Below, in pieces: positions 28,992 to 37,926 of a DNA stretch of 64,000 nucleotides. A model generated the notes under the pieces. That model saw only the letters and a program-made list of their open reading frames with translations, did not search any database and was not told the origin of the DNA. The stretch is taken from the NCBI RefSeq assembly GCF_001981305.1, contig NZ_MSCW01000004.1:298021-362020 (forward strand), given 5' to 3'. The DNA comes from Marinobacter lutaoensis. GTDB taxonomy: Bacteria; Pseudomonadota; Gammaproteobacteria; Pseudomonadales; Oleiphilaceae. The position numbers and the translations under genes were made by a program. Each line of letters opens with the position of its first letter. Positions within the stretch are counted from its first letter, which is position 1.

Positions 28992-30131
28992 TCACTTGGC
29001 CAGGGACTCGCGCACGATGATGTTTTTCATGATCTGCGCGGTGCCGTCGCCAATTTGCAGGCCCAGGACATCCCGCAGCCGCTGGGCAAACGGCAGGTCT
29101 TCGCCGTAGCCGGTGTGGCCGTGCGCCAGCAGGCACTGTTTGATCACGTCGAACGCGAGTTTCGGGCCCCACCACTTGTTCATGGCCGCCTCGGCGCTGT
29201 GGGGGTGGCCGTTGTCCTTGAGCCAGAGCGCATGGTAGCACTGAAGGCGCGCGGCATGAACGTAGGTCTGGCATTCCGCCAGCGGGTGGGTCAGGCCCTG
29301 AAAGGCTGACAGGCTCTGGCCGAAGGCGGTGCGCCCGGTCAGCCATTGCCAGGTTTCGTCCAGGGATTGCTGCGCCACGGCAAGGCACTGCAGGCCGATC
29401 AGGGCCCGGCTGTAGTCGAACCCCTGCATTACCTGCCGGAAGCCCTGACCTTCCTCGCCCATGCGGTGGCTCACCGGCACGTCCACGTTGTCGAAGAAGA
29501 TGGAGCCGCGGCCGATGGCGCGCTGGCCGTTGTCCTCGAACCGGTGACTGGTGACGCCCGGGCTGTCCATGGGAACCAGGAAGGCGCTGATGCCCGCGGC
29601 CCGTTGCTCCGGTGTCCCGGTCCGCGCGAACACCACCGCCACGTCGGCCTGGTCGGCCATGGAGATGGAGGTCTTCTCGCCGTTGAGCCGGTAGACGTCG
29701 CCGTGCCGTTCCGCCTTCAGGCGCAGGCTGGCGGCATCGGAGCCGCCGTGGGGTTCGGTCAGGGCGATGCAGGCCACCGCCTGGCCGGCGGTGATCCGCC
29801 TGAGCCAGGTTCGGGCCAAGTCCGGGTTGGCGTGGTGGGCGATGATCTGGCCGTTCAGGGCTGCCAACAGCGGGATGTAGCCAACGTTGAAATCGCCCCG
29901 GGCGATCTCCTCGATGATCAGGCCGCTGGTGACGCAGTCCATGCCGCTGCCGCCGAAGGCCTCCGGCAACTCGCCGCCGAGCAGGCCCAGGTCGCCGAGC
30001 TGGCGGATGACCTCCCGTTCGATCACGCCGGTGCGGTCCCGTTCACGGTAACCCGGTGCCAGCACGTCGGTGCGGAAGCGGGCCACCGCCGCGCGGATCG
30101 CGTTCTGTTCTTCATTGAAGGCGAAATTCAT
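28992..30131 (-). CDS. aliB: Acyl-CoA dehydrogenase, cyclohexanecarboxyl-CoA dehydrogenase type
   Basis: The 379-residue protein has the full acyl-CoA dehydrogenase fold: an N-terminal helical domain, the flavin-contact region ACIALTEPHGGSDAASLRLK and the C-terminal QCLLAHGHTGYGEDLPFAQR. It would oxidise cyclohexanecarboxyl-CoA to the 1-ene, passing electrons to ETF. It lies 16 bases after badI and follows badH and aliA on the same strand, which is the main reason for naming it AliB rather than a general acyl-CoA dehydrogenase. Confidence 0.82.
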   Translation of the reverse strand: MNFAFNEEQNAIRAAVARFRTDVLAPGYRERDRTGVIEREVIRQLGDLGLLGGELPEAFGGSGMDCVTSGLIIEEIARGDFNVGYIPLLAALNGQIIAHHANPDLARTWLRRITAGQAVACIALTEPHGGSDAASLRLKAERHGDVYRLNGEKTSISMADQADVAVVFARTGTPEQRAAGISAFLVPMDSPGVTSHRFEDNGQRAIGRGSIFFDNVDVPVSHRMGEEGQGFRQVMQGFDYSRALIGLQCLAVAQQSLDETWQWLTGRTAFGQSLSAFQGLTHPLAECQTYVHAARLQCYHALWLKDNGHPHSAEAAMNKWWGPKLAFDVIKQCLLAHGHTGYGEDLPFAQRLRDVLGLQIGDGTAQIMKNIIVRESLAK

Positions 30132-30147
30132 GGTGAGCTCCGGGCCG

Positions 30148-30930
30148 TTACTTGTGGTATTTGCGGAATTCCGGCGTGCGCTTCTCCCTGAACGCCCGCA
30201 CGCCTTCTTTCGATTCCTCGGTGTCGTAGTACAGGCTCAGGGCCTGCATGCCGAGTGCGCCGATACCGGCGATGTTGTCGCTGTCGGCGTTGAACGAGCG
30301 CTTGGCGATGGACAACGCGGTCGGGCTTTTCTCCAGGATTTCATCGCACCAGGCGCGCACTTCCTCATCCAGCTGCCCGGGTGGCACCACGGCGTTCACC
30401 AGGCCCCACTCCAACGCCTGCCGGGCGGAATACTTGCGGCACAGGTACCAGATCTCCCGGGCCCGTTTCTCGCCCACCACCCGCGCCAGATAGGCGGTGC
30501 CGAAACCGGGGTCCACCGAGCCGACTTTGGGACCGACCTGGCCGAACACGGCGGTTTCCGAGGCGATGCTCAGGTCGCAGATCACGTGCAGCACATGGCC
30601 GCCGCCGATGGCGAAGCCGTTGACCCGGGCGATCACCGGCTTGGGCACCTCGCGGATCAGGCGTTGCAGCTCCTCCACCGGCAGGCCGATCAGGCCGCGG
30701 CCGTCGTACTGGCCGTCGTGGGCGCCCTGGTCACCGCCGGTGCAGAAGGCCTTGTCGCCGGCGCCGGTGAGCACGATCACGCCGATGTCCTTGTTCCAGC
30801 CGGCCCGGTGGAAGGCGTCGATCAGTTCCATGCAAGTCTGGCCGCGGAAGGCGTTGTAGCGGTCCGGCCGGTTGATGGTGATGGTGGCGACGCCGTCGGT
30901 TTCGTCGTACAGGATGTCTTGGTAAGGCAT
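30148..30930 (-). CDS. badI: 2-ketocyclohexanecarboxyl-CoA hydrolase
   Basis: The 260-residue crotonase-fold enzyme matches BadI closely in style: ITINRPDRYNAFRGQTCMEL, CTGGDQGAHDGQYDGRG and the oxyanion-hole segment VNGFAIGGGHVLHVICDLSI. BadI opens the ring of 2-ketocyclohexanecarboxyl-CoA by water addition, giving pimelyl-CoA. The start is the ATG complement at 30928-30930. It sits between badH and aliB with gaps of 29 and 16 bases. Confidence 0.88.
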   Translation of the reverse strand: MPYQDILYDETDGVATITINRPDRYNAFRGQTCMELIDAFHRAGWNKDIGVIVLTGAGDKAFCTGGDQGAHDGQYDGRGLIGLPVEELQRLIREVPKPVIARVNGFAIGGGHVLHVICDLSIASETAVFGQVGPKVGSVDPGFGTAYLARVVGEKRAREIWYLCRKYSARQALEWGLVNAVVPPGQLDEEVRAWCDEILEKSPTALSIAKRSFNADSDNIAGIGALGMQALSLYYDTEESKEGVRAFREKRTPEFRKYHK

Positions 30931-30959
30931 GTCGGGTTCTCCTGGGGGAAGCGAGTGGT

Positions 30960-31727
30960 TCAGCCGGCCATGGTCAGGCCGCCGGATACACTGATGACCT
31001 GGCCGGTGATGAAGTTGGCGTCGTCGCTGGCGAGCAGGGCGATGATGCCGGGGTAGTCCTCCGGTTGCGCCAGCCGTTTCATGGGCACGGCGTTGCGGAA
31101 GGCCTCCAGCAGCTTTTCCGGGTTCGGGGCGGAAGCCGCCACGCCCTGGAGCAGGGCCGTGTCGGTGGGGCCGGGGCAGACCACGTTCAGGCACACGTTT
31201 TTGCTGGCCAGCTCCCGCGCCACGGTCTTACTGAAACCCACCAGGCCGGCCTTGCAGGCGGCGTACACCGCCTCGCCGGAGGAGCCGACCCGGGCGGCGT
31301 CGGAAGCCACGTTGACGACCTTGCCGCCGCCGGCGGCCACCATCCTTGGCAGCACCACATGGTGCATGTTCAGGGCGCCGGTGAGGTTGACGGCGATCAG
31401 CTGGTCCCAGAGCCCGGGGTCGGTTTTCAGGAACGGGGCGAAGCGGTCGAAACCGGCGTTATTCACCAGCACCCCGGGGGTGCCCAGGTCGCTCTCGATG
31501 GCCGCTACGGTGTCGGTGATCGCGGCGTAGTCGGTGATGTCCGCTCCGTAGGCCCGGGCGCGACCGCCCCGTGCCTGGATGCCCTCGGCCGTGGCCCGGG
31601 CCGCCTGGACGTCGCGGTCCAGCACCGCGACTTGGCAGCCCTCTTCGGCGAAGCGCTGGCACACGGCGCGGCCGATGCCGCCGCCGCCGCCGGTGACGAT
31701 GACGGTTTTTCCTTCAAGACCTCGCAT
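30960..31727 (-). CDS. badH: 2-hydroxycyclohexanecarboxyl-CoA dehydrogenase (short-chain dehydrogenase)
   Basis: The 255-residue short-chain dehydrogenase has the NAD motif VIVTGGGGGIGRAVCQ, the structural NNAGF, and the catalytic Tyr-Lys in VYAACKAGLVGFSKTVAREL, with VNVASDA supplying the Ser. BadH oxidises the hydroxyl of the ring intermediate before BadI cleaves it. GGAGGACCACC precedes the ATG. It is 25 bases after the CoA-ligase gene in the ali/bad operon. Confidence 0.85.
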   Translation of the reverse strand: MRGLEGKTVIVTGGGGGIGRAVCQRFAEEGCQVAVLDRDVQAARATAEGIQARGGRARAYGADITDYAAITDTVAAIESDLGTPGVLVNNAGFDRFAPFLKTDPGLWDQLIAVNLTGALNMHHVVLPRMVAAGGGKVVNVASDAARVGSSGEAVYAACKAGLVGFSKTVARELASKNVCLNVVCPGPTDTALLQGVAASAPNPEKLLEAFRNAVPMKRLAQPEDYPGIIALLASDDANFITGQVISVSGGLTMAG

Positions 31728-31752
31728 GGTGGTCCTCCTGTCGCGGGTGGGA

Positions 31753-33436
31753 TCAGCGGGCGCCGTCGCGGGGGCCGGGCGCCAGGCGAACGGATCGGGC
31801 CCGCTCGCGTAACTTGAATTTCTGAATCTTGCCGGAGGCGGTGCGGGGCATGGCCTCGATCACTTCCAGATATTCCGGCAGGTAGTTCTTCGCCAGCTGC
31901 TGCTCGACCAGGTAGGCCTTGATCTGGTCCAGGGTCAGCTCGGTGGCGCTGTCGTTGAGGGTGACGTAGGCGCACAGGCGCTCGCCCAGGCGTTCGTCCG
32001 GGCAGCCCACCAGGGCCACGTCGGCGATGCCGGGGAAGGTGTAGAGCAGGTTCTCCACTTCGACCACAGGAATGTTTTCCCCGCCGCGAATGACCACGTC
32101 TTTGGTGCGCCCGGTGATGCGGATGTAGCCGTCGGGATCCATGCGCGCGAGGTCGCCGGTGTTGAACCAGCCGTCCGGGTCGACGCCGTAGAGCTCGGGG
32201 CGCTTGAGGTAGCCGACGAACAGGCTGGCGCCGCGGACCAGCAGGCGGCCCTCCTCGCCGGCGGGCCGTGGCTGGCCCTGAAAGTCGGTGACGTTCACCT
32301 CCATGTAGGGCAGCGCCTTGCCGTCGGTCTGGCTGGCCCGCTCCGGCGGATCTTCCGGGCAGGTCATGGTGACGGCGCCGTTTTCGGTCATGCCCCAGGC
32401 CGAAACGATCGTCGCCTTCAGCACCCGGCCGGCCTGTTCGACGACCGCGCTGGGAATCGGGGCGCCGGCGGAGACGAAGATCCGCAGCGAATCGAGCTCA
32501 CCACCGTGGTTGGGCGCGGCCTTCACCAGATCCGCCAGGAACGGCGTGGCGGCCATGGTGAAGGCGGGGCTGTCCGCGGCGATCACCTTGCACACGTAAT
32601 CCGCGTCCCAGATGTCCTGGAGGATGGCGGTGGTGCCTAGGTAAATCGGCATCATGATGCCGTACATGAAGCCGGTCTGGTGGGCGACCGGCGACGCCAT
32701 CAGCACGGTGTCGTCCGGCGTCAGGTGGAGCCGCTCGGCGTAGGGGCGGACGTTGGCGAACAGGGTGTTGGAGGTGTGCATGACCCCCTTGGGCTCGCCG
32801 GTGGTGCCCGAGGTGTAGAGAATCTGGATGACGTCGTCGGCGCCCGGACGGCGTTGGGAAAACAGGGTTTGGGTGTCCGTGGTGTCTTCCCAGGGGGTGT
32901 CCAGCAGGCGCTGCTCGAAGCTGCGCTCGCCGTCGCCGCCGATCACCAGCAGCGTCTCCAAACGTGGCAGTTCCGCCCGGATTCCGTCGATCATGGCCTC
33001 GTAGTCGAAGCCCCGAAAGAGCTTGGGAATCACCAACAGTCGGGCTTCGCCGTGGGCCAGCATGAAGCGCAGCTCCCGTTCCCGAAAGATGGGCATCAGC
33101 GGGTTCAGGATGGCGCCGATGCGCAGGCAGGCCAGGTGCAGGGCGGTGGTCTGCCACCAGTTTGGCAGCTGGCAGGCGACCACGTCGCCGGGCTGGATGC
33201 CCAGGGCTGCCAAGCCGGCGGCCATGCGGGTGACGGTTTGGTCCAGGTCGCGGTAGCTGAGTTCGGTTCGGGTATCGTCGCCGACCCGGTAACCGATGAT
33301 GGCGGGCCGGTCCGGGGTGCGGGCGACCGTGGTGTCCAGGTAGTCCAGCAGCGTCTGGTCTTGCCAGGCGCCGCTGGCCACCATGTCGGCCCGACTCGGC
33401 CCGACGTTGCGGGTTGAGGGTGATGCCAGTGTCCAT
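31753..33436 (-). pseudogene. aliA: Cyclohexanecarboxylate-CoA ligase, frameshifted near its start by a 10-bp duplication
   Basis: An AMP-forming ligase is readable for about 540 residues (ILYTSGTTGEPKGVMHTSNT, VSAWGMTENGAVTMT, DGWFNTGDLARMDPDGYIRI, ITGRTKDVVIRGGENIPVVE, TASGKIQKFKLR). The natural start is the ATG complement at 33434-33436 (MDTGITLNPQRRA). That frame is lost after 11-13 codons because of the tandem repeat at 33386-33405. Removing one copy joins PQRRA to DMVASGAWQDQTLLDYLD and gives exactly 558 codons, confirming the repair. Without it, translation must start inside the gene, for example at the ATG coding for DMVASG. The enzyme makes cyclohexanecarboxyl-CoA from the acid, CoA and ATP. 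Confidence 0.88.
33386..33405. repeat. 10-bp tandem duplication inside aliA
   Basis: TCGGCCCGAC occurs twice in exact tandem (33386-33395 and 33396-33405). The added 10 bases shift the reading frame of the CoA-ligase gene near its start codon. Confidence 0.95.
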
Positions 33437-33530
33437 GAGGGGGCTCCCGTGGTGTCCGGTTTGTTGTTGTCTGCGGCCTGACGACACAGGCAGACCGTTC
33501 TCTCAACATACGTCGCCCTGGATTTATATG

Positions 33531-33542
33531 TCAATATATTGA
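33531..33542. promoter_or_regulatory. Perfect palindrome, candidate operator of the BadR-like regulator
   Basis: TCAATATATTGA is a perfect 12-bp palindrome about 95 bases upstream of aliA in a locally AT-rich stretch (33520-33660). MarR-type proteins typically bind such AT-rich palindromes. A second partial inverted pair, TCAACATA (33513) and TATGTTGA (33644), flanks it. The region 33437-33797 otherwise holds no gene. Confidence 0.5.
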
Positions 33543-33797
33543 TCTTATTGTTGGCGGTTATTCCGGGAGCTTGGGTTGTTTTTCTCAGTATTTCGGATAA
33601 AAATCAAGGAAATGGTGCCTTGTATTTATTTTTGATATGGAAATATGTTGACGTTATAGTCGGGAGGTGGATTCATCGTTCATAGCCCCGGCGTGCGTTT
33701 TTTGCCCAGGCGCCGGCCGCAATTTGGCCATTTTCGGCTACAATGCCCGGGCGCTTGGGCCCCGACGCCCGCCCATTCACCCAGAAAGACTGCTGCA

Positions 33798-35303
33798 ATG
33801 CCTGCTACTGTCCTCTCCGGTTTCTCGCATAATTTCCTGGGCAAGGCGCCCGTTTGGTACAAACAGACGATCCTGCTGTTTCTGGTGATCAATCCGGTCG
33901 TGATGGCGCTGCTGGGGCCGGGAGTGGCGGGCTGGCTGCTGATTGCCGAGTTCATTTTCACCCTGGCGATGGCGCTCAAGTGCTACCCGCTGCTACCCGG
34001 TGGGCTGCTGGCGGTGGAGGCGCTGCTGATCGGGCTGACCAGCCCCGAGGCGGTGTACCTGGAGGTGCTGACCAATGTCCCGGTGATCCTGCTGCTGATG
34101 TTCATGGTGGCGGGCATCTACTTCATGAAGGAGCTGCTGCTGGTCACCTTCACCCAGATTCTGGTGGGGGTGCGCTCGAAATCCGCGCTGTCGCTGCTGT
34201 TCTGTTGCGCGGCGGCGGTGCTGTCCGCGTTCCTCGACGCGCTGACGGTCACCGCAGTGATCATTTCCGTCGCCGTTGGCTTCTTCTCGGTGTACCACAA
34301 GGTGGCCTCCGGCAAGGGCTATCACCACGCCGACCATAACGCCGGCAGCGACGATGAGGTGATCGAGCTGCACCGGGAGGATCTGGAAAACTTCCGCGCC
34401 TTCCTGCGCAGCCTGCTGATGCACGGGGCGGTGGGCACCGCCCTCGGAGGCGTGACCACCATGGTGGGCGAGCCCCAGAACCTGCTGATCGCCAAGGTGG
34501 TGGGCTGGGAGTTCAACGCCTTTTTCCTGAGCATGGCGCCGGTCAGCCTGCCGGTGCTGGTGGCCGGTCTGGTCACCTGCTGGGCGTTGGAGAAACTGCG
34601 CTGGTTCGGCTACGGCGGGCGGCTGCCCAGGCCGGTGCGCCGGGTGCTGGAGGAGTTCGCCGATAACGAACGGGCCAAACGCACCACGGCCGACCGGGCG
34701 GCGCTGTGGGTGCAGGCGGTGGCGGCGGTGGTCCTGGTCATCGGCCTGGCTTTCCATCTGGCGGAGGTGGGGCTGATCGGTCTGCTGGTGATCATCCTGA
34801 TCACTGCCCTGAACGGCATCACCGACGAGCATCAGATCGGCAAGGCGTTTCAGGAGTCCCTGCCGTTCACCTCGCTGCTGGTGGTGTTCTTCGCGGTGGT
34901 GGCGGTGATCCACGAGCAGCACCTGTTCAAGCCGATCATCGACCATGTGCTGGCGCTGCCGGCGGGTGAGCAGCCGGGTATGTTCTTCCTGGCCAACGGC
35001 CTGCTGTCGATGATTTCCGACAATGTGTTCGTGGCCACGGTTTACATCAGCGAGGTGAAGCAGGCCCTGGACGCGGGCGCGATCACGGTGGACCACTTCC
35101 AGGACCTGGCGGTGGCGATCAACACCGGCACCAACTTGCCCAGCGTCGCCACCCCCAACGGCCAGGCCGCGTTCCTGTTCCTGCTGACCTCCGCGGTGGC
35201 GCCGCTGGTGCGCCTGTCCTACGGGCGTATGGTGTGGATGGCGTTGCCCTACACCCTGGTGATGGGCGGCCTGGGATTGTACCTGGTGACCTTCCACGTG
35301 TGA
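33798..35303 (+). CDS. nhaB: Na+/H+ antiporter NhaB
   Basis: The 501-residue inner-membrane protein matches NhaB in length and sequence ([98 protein letters not shown]). It exports sodium in exchange for protons and is common in marine and halotolerant gammaproteobacteria. The ATG at 33798 is chosen over upstream in-frame codons because NhaB proteins begin at this [10 protein letters not shown] segment. It is divergent from the aliA promoter. Confidence 0.96.
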   Translation: MPATVLSGFSHNFLGKAPVWYKQTILLFLVINPVVMALLGPGVAGWLLIAEFIFTLAMALKCYPLLPGGLLAVEALLIGLTSPEAVYLEVLTNVPVILLLMFMVAGIYFMKELLLVTFTQILVGVRSKSALSLLFCCAAAVLSAFLDALTVTAVIISVAVGFFSVYHKVASGKGYHHADHNAGSDDEVIELHREDLENFRAFLRSLLMHGAVGTALGGVTTMVGEPQNLLIAKVVGWEFNAFFLSMAPVSLPVLVAGLVTCWALEKLRWFGYGGRLPRPVRRVLEEFADNERAKRTTADRAALWVQAVAAVVLVIGLAFHLAEVGLIGLLVIILITALNGITDEHQIGKAFQESLPFTSLLVVFFAVVAVIHEQHLFKPIIDHVLALPAGEQPGMFFLANGLLSMISDNVFVATVYISEVKQALDAGAITVDHFQDLAVAINTGTNLPSVATPNGQAAFLFLLTSAVAPLVRLSYGRMVWMALPYTLVMGGLGLYLVTFHV

Positions 35304-35404
35304 GGTCGGGCTTTTGCAGCGGCTGTCAGTGCAGTTTCCGGGAGTTCTGTTAGGCTTAGCGATAGCGTTTCGACAAGAACAGCAAACTCAAGGGAACTCT
35401 CGGT

Positions 35405-36232
35405 ATGGTGCTGTCGGACCTTGCCCTGGTTGCGCGGGGCTGGCTTTTGGCATTCTGTGTCGGGTGGCTTCTGGCGGTCGCGCCCAGGCCCGTTCCGGCC
35501 GGCTGGCACGAGACGCCGCGCCCGGGCGGGGTGGTCCGGATCGCCTACGCCGAATTTCCGCCGGTCACCTACCGTGACGAGCTGGGCCAGCCCGCCGGCG
35601 AGATGATCGACCTGACCCGCCGGGTGGCGGTCGAGGCCGGTTACCAGCCCGAGTTCCTGTTCCTGCCGGTCAGCCGGATCTACCTGTACCTGAAAAACGG
35701 CACCGTCGATCTCTGGGTCGGGCTCTCCGACATTCCCAGCCTGCGCAACGATGTTCTGGAGAGCTGGGTCAGCCCCATCTCGGTGCCGCTCAGTGCCTGG
35801 TACCTGCACGGCGCGCGGCCGCTCACCCACTTCGACGACTTCAAGGGCAAGACCGTGATTGTGATCGGCGGCTACACCTACGGCGGCCTGATCGACTGGC
35901 TGTCCGAGACGACCGGCATCCGGGTCACCGAGGCACCCAACCATCGCGCGGCCATCGAGATGCTCAAGCGGGGCCGGGGTGACTATGTGCTGGATTACCG
36001 GCAGCCGGTCCGGCAGATTCTGACTCAACCCGCCGACGGCCGGATCCGGGAATCGGAGGTGCGCACCCGCAACGCCGCCTGGCTGTTTTCGCTGGCCAAT
36101 CCCCAGGCCGCCGTCCTGCGCGATGCCTTCGACGATGCCTACCTGCGCCTGGCCGCGCGGGGCGAGGCACCACCGCCAAGGCAACCGGGTCCGGGATTCC
36201 AGTTGCCCGGGTTGCCCGAACTCGATCACTGA
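35405..36232 (+). CDS. Orphan periplasmic substrate-binding protein (family 3 type)
   Basis: The 275-residue protein has an N-terminal membrane-targeting segment (residues ~10-30) and a bilobal binding fold (VRIAYAEFPPVTYRDELG, LTRRVAVEAGYQPEFLFLPV, KTVIVIGGYTYGGLIDWL). It resembles amino-acid-type binding proteins, but no transporter genes adjoin it, so it may act as a stand-alone sensor component. Its stop overlaps the convergent DUF3047 gene by 7 bases. The ligand is unknown. Confidence 0.78.
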   Translation: MVLSDLALVARGWLLAFCVGWLLAVAPRPVPAGWHETPRPGGVVRIAYAEFPPVTYRDELGQPAGEMIDLTRRVAVEAGYQPEFLFLPVSRIYLYLKNGTVDLWVGLSDIPSLRNDVLESWVSPISVPLSAWYLHGARPLTHFDDFKGKTVIVIGGYTYGGLIDWLSETTGIRVTEAPNHRAAIEMLKRGRGDYVLDYRQPVRQILTQPADGRIRESEVRTRNAAWLFSLANPQAAVLRDAFDDAYLRLAARGEAPPPRQPGPGFQLPGLPELDH

Positions 36233-36954
36233 TCCGCCGTCAGCACCAGATCACCGTACCAGGCCGTGGCCTGTTCTCCGGTGTTGTCGGCGTCGGACAT
36301 GATGGCGATGCCGACAATGGCCGGCGGCGTCTCGCCGAACGCTTCGCGGTAATCCCGGGCCAGATTCCGGCGCTCCATCCGCCACTGGCCGGCGGCCTCC
36401 GGTCCCGACTCGACCGCGATCATCACCGTCCGGTCGGTGTAGGCGTTGGCAATCCGGGTCCCCCGGGGCAGGCGGTTGGCCCAGATGTAGTTGAGGGCGT
36501 TGCCGGGCAGCGTCTCGCCGAACAGGACCTCCACCGCCTTGCGCTTGGCCCGCTCGAAAAACCCCGCCCGCTCCGGCTGGAACTCGAACGCCACGTACAC
36601 CCGGGCCGGGTAGTCGTCGCCGGCCTTGTGTCGGGCGTCGCCGTGCGGGTAGGTATTGGCGACCTTCCAGCGCCAGCTCAGGGTGAGGTCCCCGGTCACC
36701 GGCCGGTGCAGCCGGTGAATCAGCCCCGAGGCGCCGCCCCGGGTGTTGGCCTGGACCACCTGGGTCCCGTCCTCGGTGACCAGACGATACTCGGTGGTCT
36801 GGTCGATCTTGGGAAACACCAGCGGTTCCCAGCCGCCCTGGCTCAGGTCGGTGAGGCTGGAGAAGGGCGGAATGCCCGGGGCCTCGGCCCGGGGGCCGCC
36901 CAGTGTGAGAAGGGGCAGCAGCAGGATGGCGCCGGTACGCTGGCGAAGGTCCAT
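36226..36954 (-). CDS. DUF3047 family exported protein
   Basis: The 242-residue product has a short signal peptide (to about GGPRAEA) and matches the DUF3047 family, with the characteristic LTLSWRWKVANTYPHGDARH, DDYPARVYVAFEF and ALNYIWANRLPRGT. No enzymatic activity is known for the family. It follows the response-regulator gene on the same strand with a 66-base gap, so it might be co-transcribed with the amide-sensing kinase pair, but a link is only positional. Confidence 0.83.
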   Translation of the reverse strand: MDLRQRTGAILLLPLLTLGGPRAEAPGIPPFSSLTDLSQGGWEPLVFPKIDQTTEYRLVTEDGTQVVQANTRGGASGLIHRLHRPVTGDLTLSWRWKVANTYPHGDARHKAGDDYPARVYVAFEFQPERAGFFERAKRKAVEVLFGETLPGNALNYIWANRLPRGTRIANAYTDRTVMIAVESGPEAAGQWRMERRNLARDYREAFGETPPAIVGIAIMSDADNTGEQATAWYGDLVLTADQ

Positions 36955-37020
36955 AGTGGTGGCCTCGTGTCAAGGGGGCTTGCCTGGGTGGACAGCGGGA
37001 ACCGGTAAAAGTGCCGCCGG

Positions 37021-37926
37021 TCAGGGTACGGCGAGGACGCGGATGGCGCAGGCGGCCGCGGCGGTGCGGTTTTCCACGCCCAGTTTGCGGAACACCTGCT
37101 CCAGGTGTTTGTTGACGGTACGTGGGCTCATGTCGAGGATCTGGCCGATTTCCCGGTTCGTCTTGCCGTTGGCGATCCACAGCAGCACGTCCGACTCCCG
37201 TTGGGTCAGCTGGAAACGGTCGCGCAGGGCCGCGGCGGCGCTGTTGGCGTTCTGGGGCGTTTTCAGGCGCAGCAGGTATTCCCGGTTGTCCAGCAGGGCC
37301 AGGAATTCCACCGAGCGGGGGGTGTCGAGGATGCGCAGCGGCAGGCTGTGGCCCGGTTCTGGTTGGCGGCCGAGCCAGGCCTCCAACTCGCCCTGGAGCG
37401 TCTCGAACGCCGGTTGATCGGCGGCGGGCAGGCACCGGCAGACTTGGGGGGTTCCCCACAGCAGGCGCCCCCGGGCATCCACCGCAAACAGGTTCTGGCC
37501 GGCGTGGTCCAGTGCGTTGCGTGCGCTCCGGGCCATCCGGGCGTTGGCCAGGTGCACGGCCATTCGGGCCAGCAGTTCGGCGGTGTTGATGGGTTTGGTG
37601 ACATAGTCCACGCCGCCGGCATTCAGTCCCATGACCACATGCTCGGTGTCGCTCAAACCGGTCATGAAGAGGATGGGGACATCCGCGAACGCCGGGTTTT
37701 CCTTGAGCCGGCGGCAGGTTTCGAAGCCGTCCATGTTGGGCATGAGTGCGTCCATCAGCACGACGTCCGGGGTGATGTTCTGGCTGATGGTCAGGGCCTG
37801 GCTGCCTTCCAGGGCCACCAGTACGGTCATCCCTGCCTCTTCCAGCGAGTCGTTGATCATGCGGATGGAGTCCACGGAGTCGTCCACCACCATCACGACC
37901 GTCTTCTGATGTTCACGAGAGTTCAT
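37021..37926 (-). CDS. NarL/LuxR-type response regulator, predicted regulator of the amide genes
   Basis: The 301-residue protein has a receiver domain (VVMVVDDS, phospho-acceptor Asp-59 in VVLMDALMPN, Lys-111 in VTKPIN), a linker of about 100 residues (~130-230) that might be a PAS-like fold, and a C-terminal LuxR helix-turn-helix (LTQRESDVLLWIANGKTNRE then MSPRTVNKHLEQVFRKLGV). The ATG at 37926 lies inside the end of the kinase gene (14-base overlap), so the two are translationally coupled. I infer that it binds the 16-bp inverted repeat at 41501, 48047 and 49195. Confidence 0.9.
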   Translation of the reverse strand: MNSREHQKTVVMVVDDSVDSIRMINDSLEEAGMTVLVALEGSQALTISQNITPDVVLMDALMPNMDGFETCRRLKENPAFADVPILFMTGLSDTEHVVMGLNAGGVDYVTKPINTAELLARMAVHLANARMARSARNALDHAGQNLFAVDARGRLLWGTPQVCRCLPAADQPAFETLQGELEAWLGRQPEPGHSLPLRILDTPRSVEFLALLDNREYLLRLKTPQNANSAAAALRDRFQLTQRESDVLLWIANGKTNREIGQILDMSPRTVNKHLEQVFRKLGVENRTAAAACAIRVLAVP

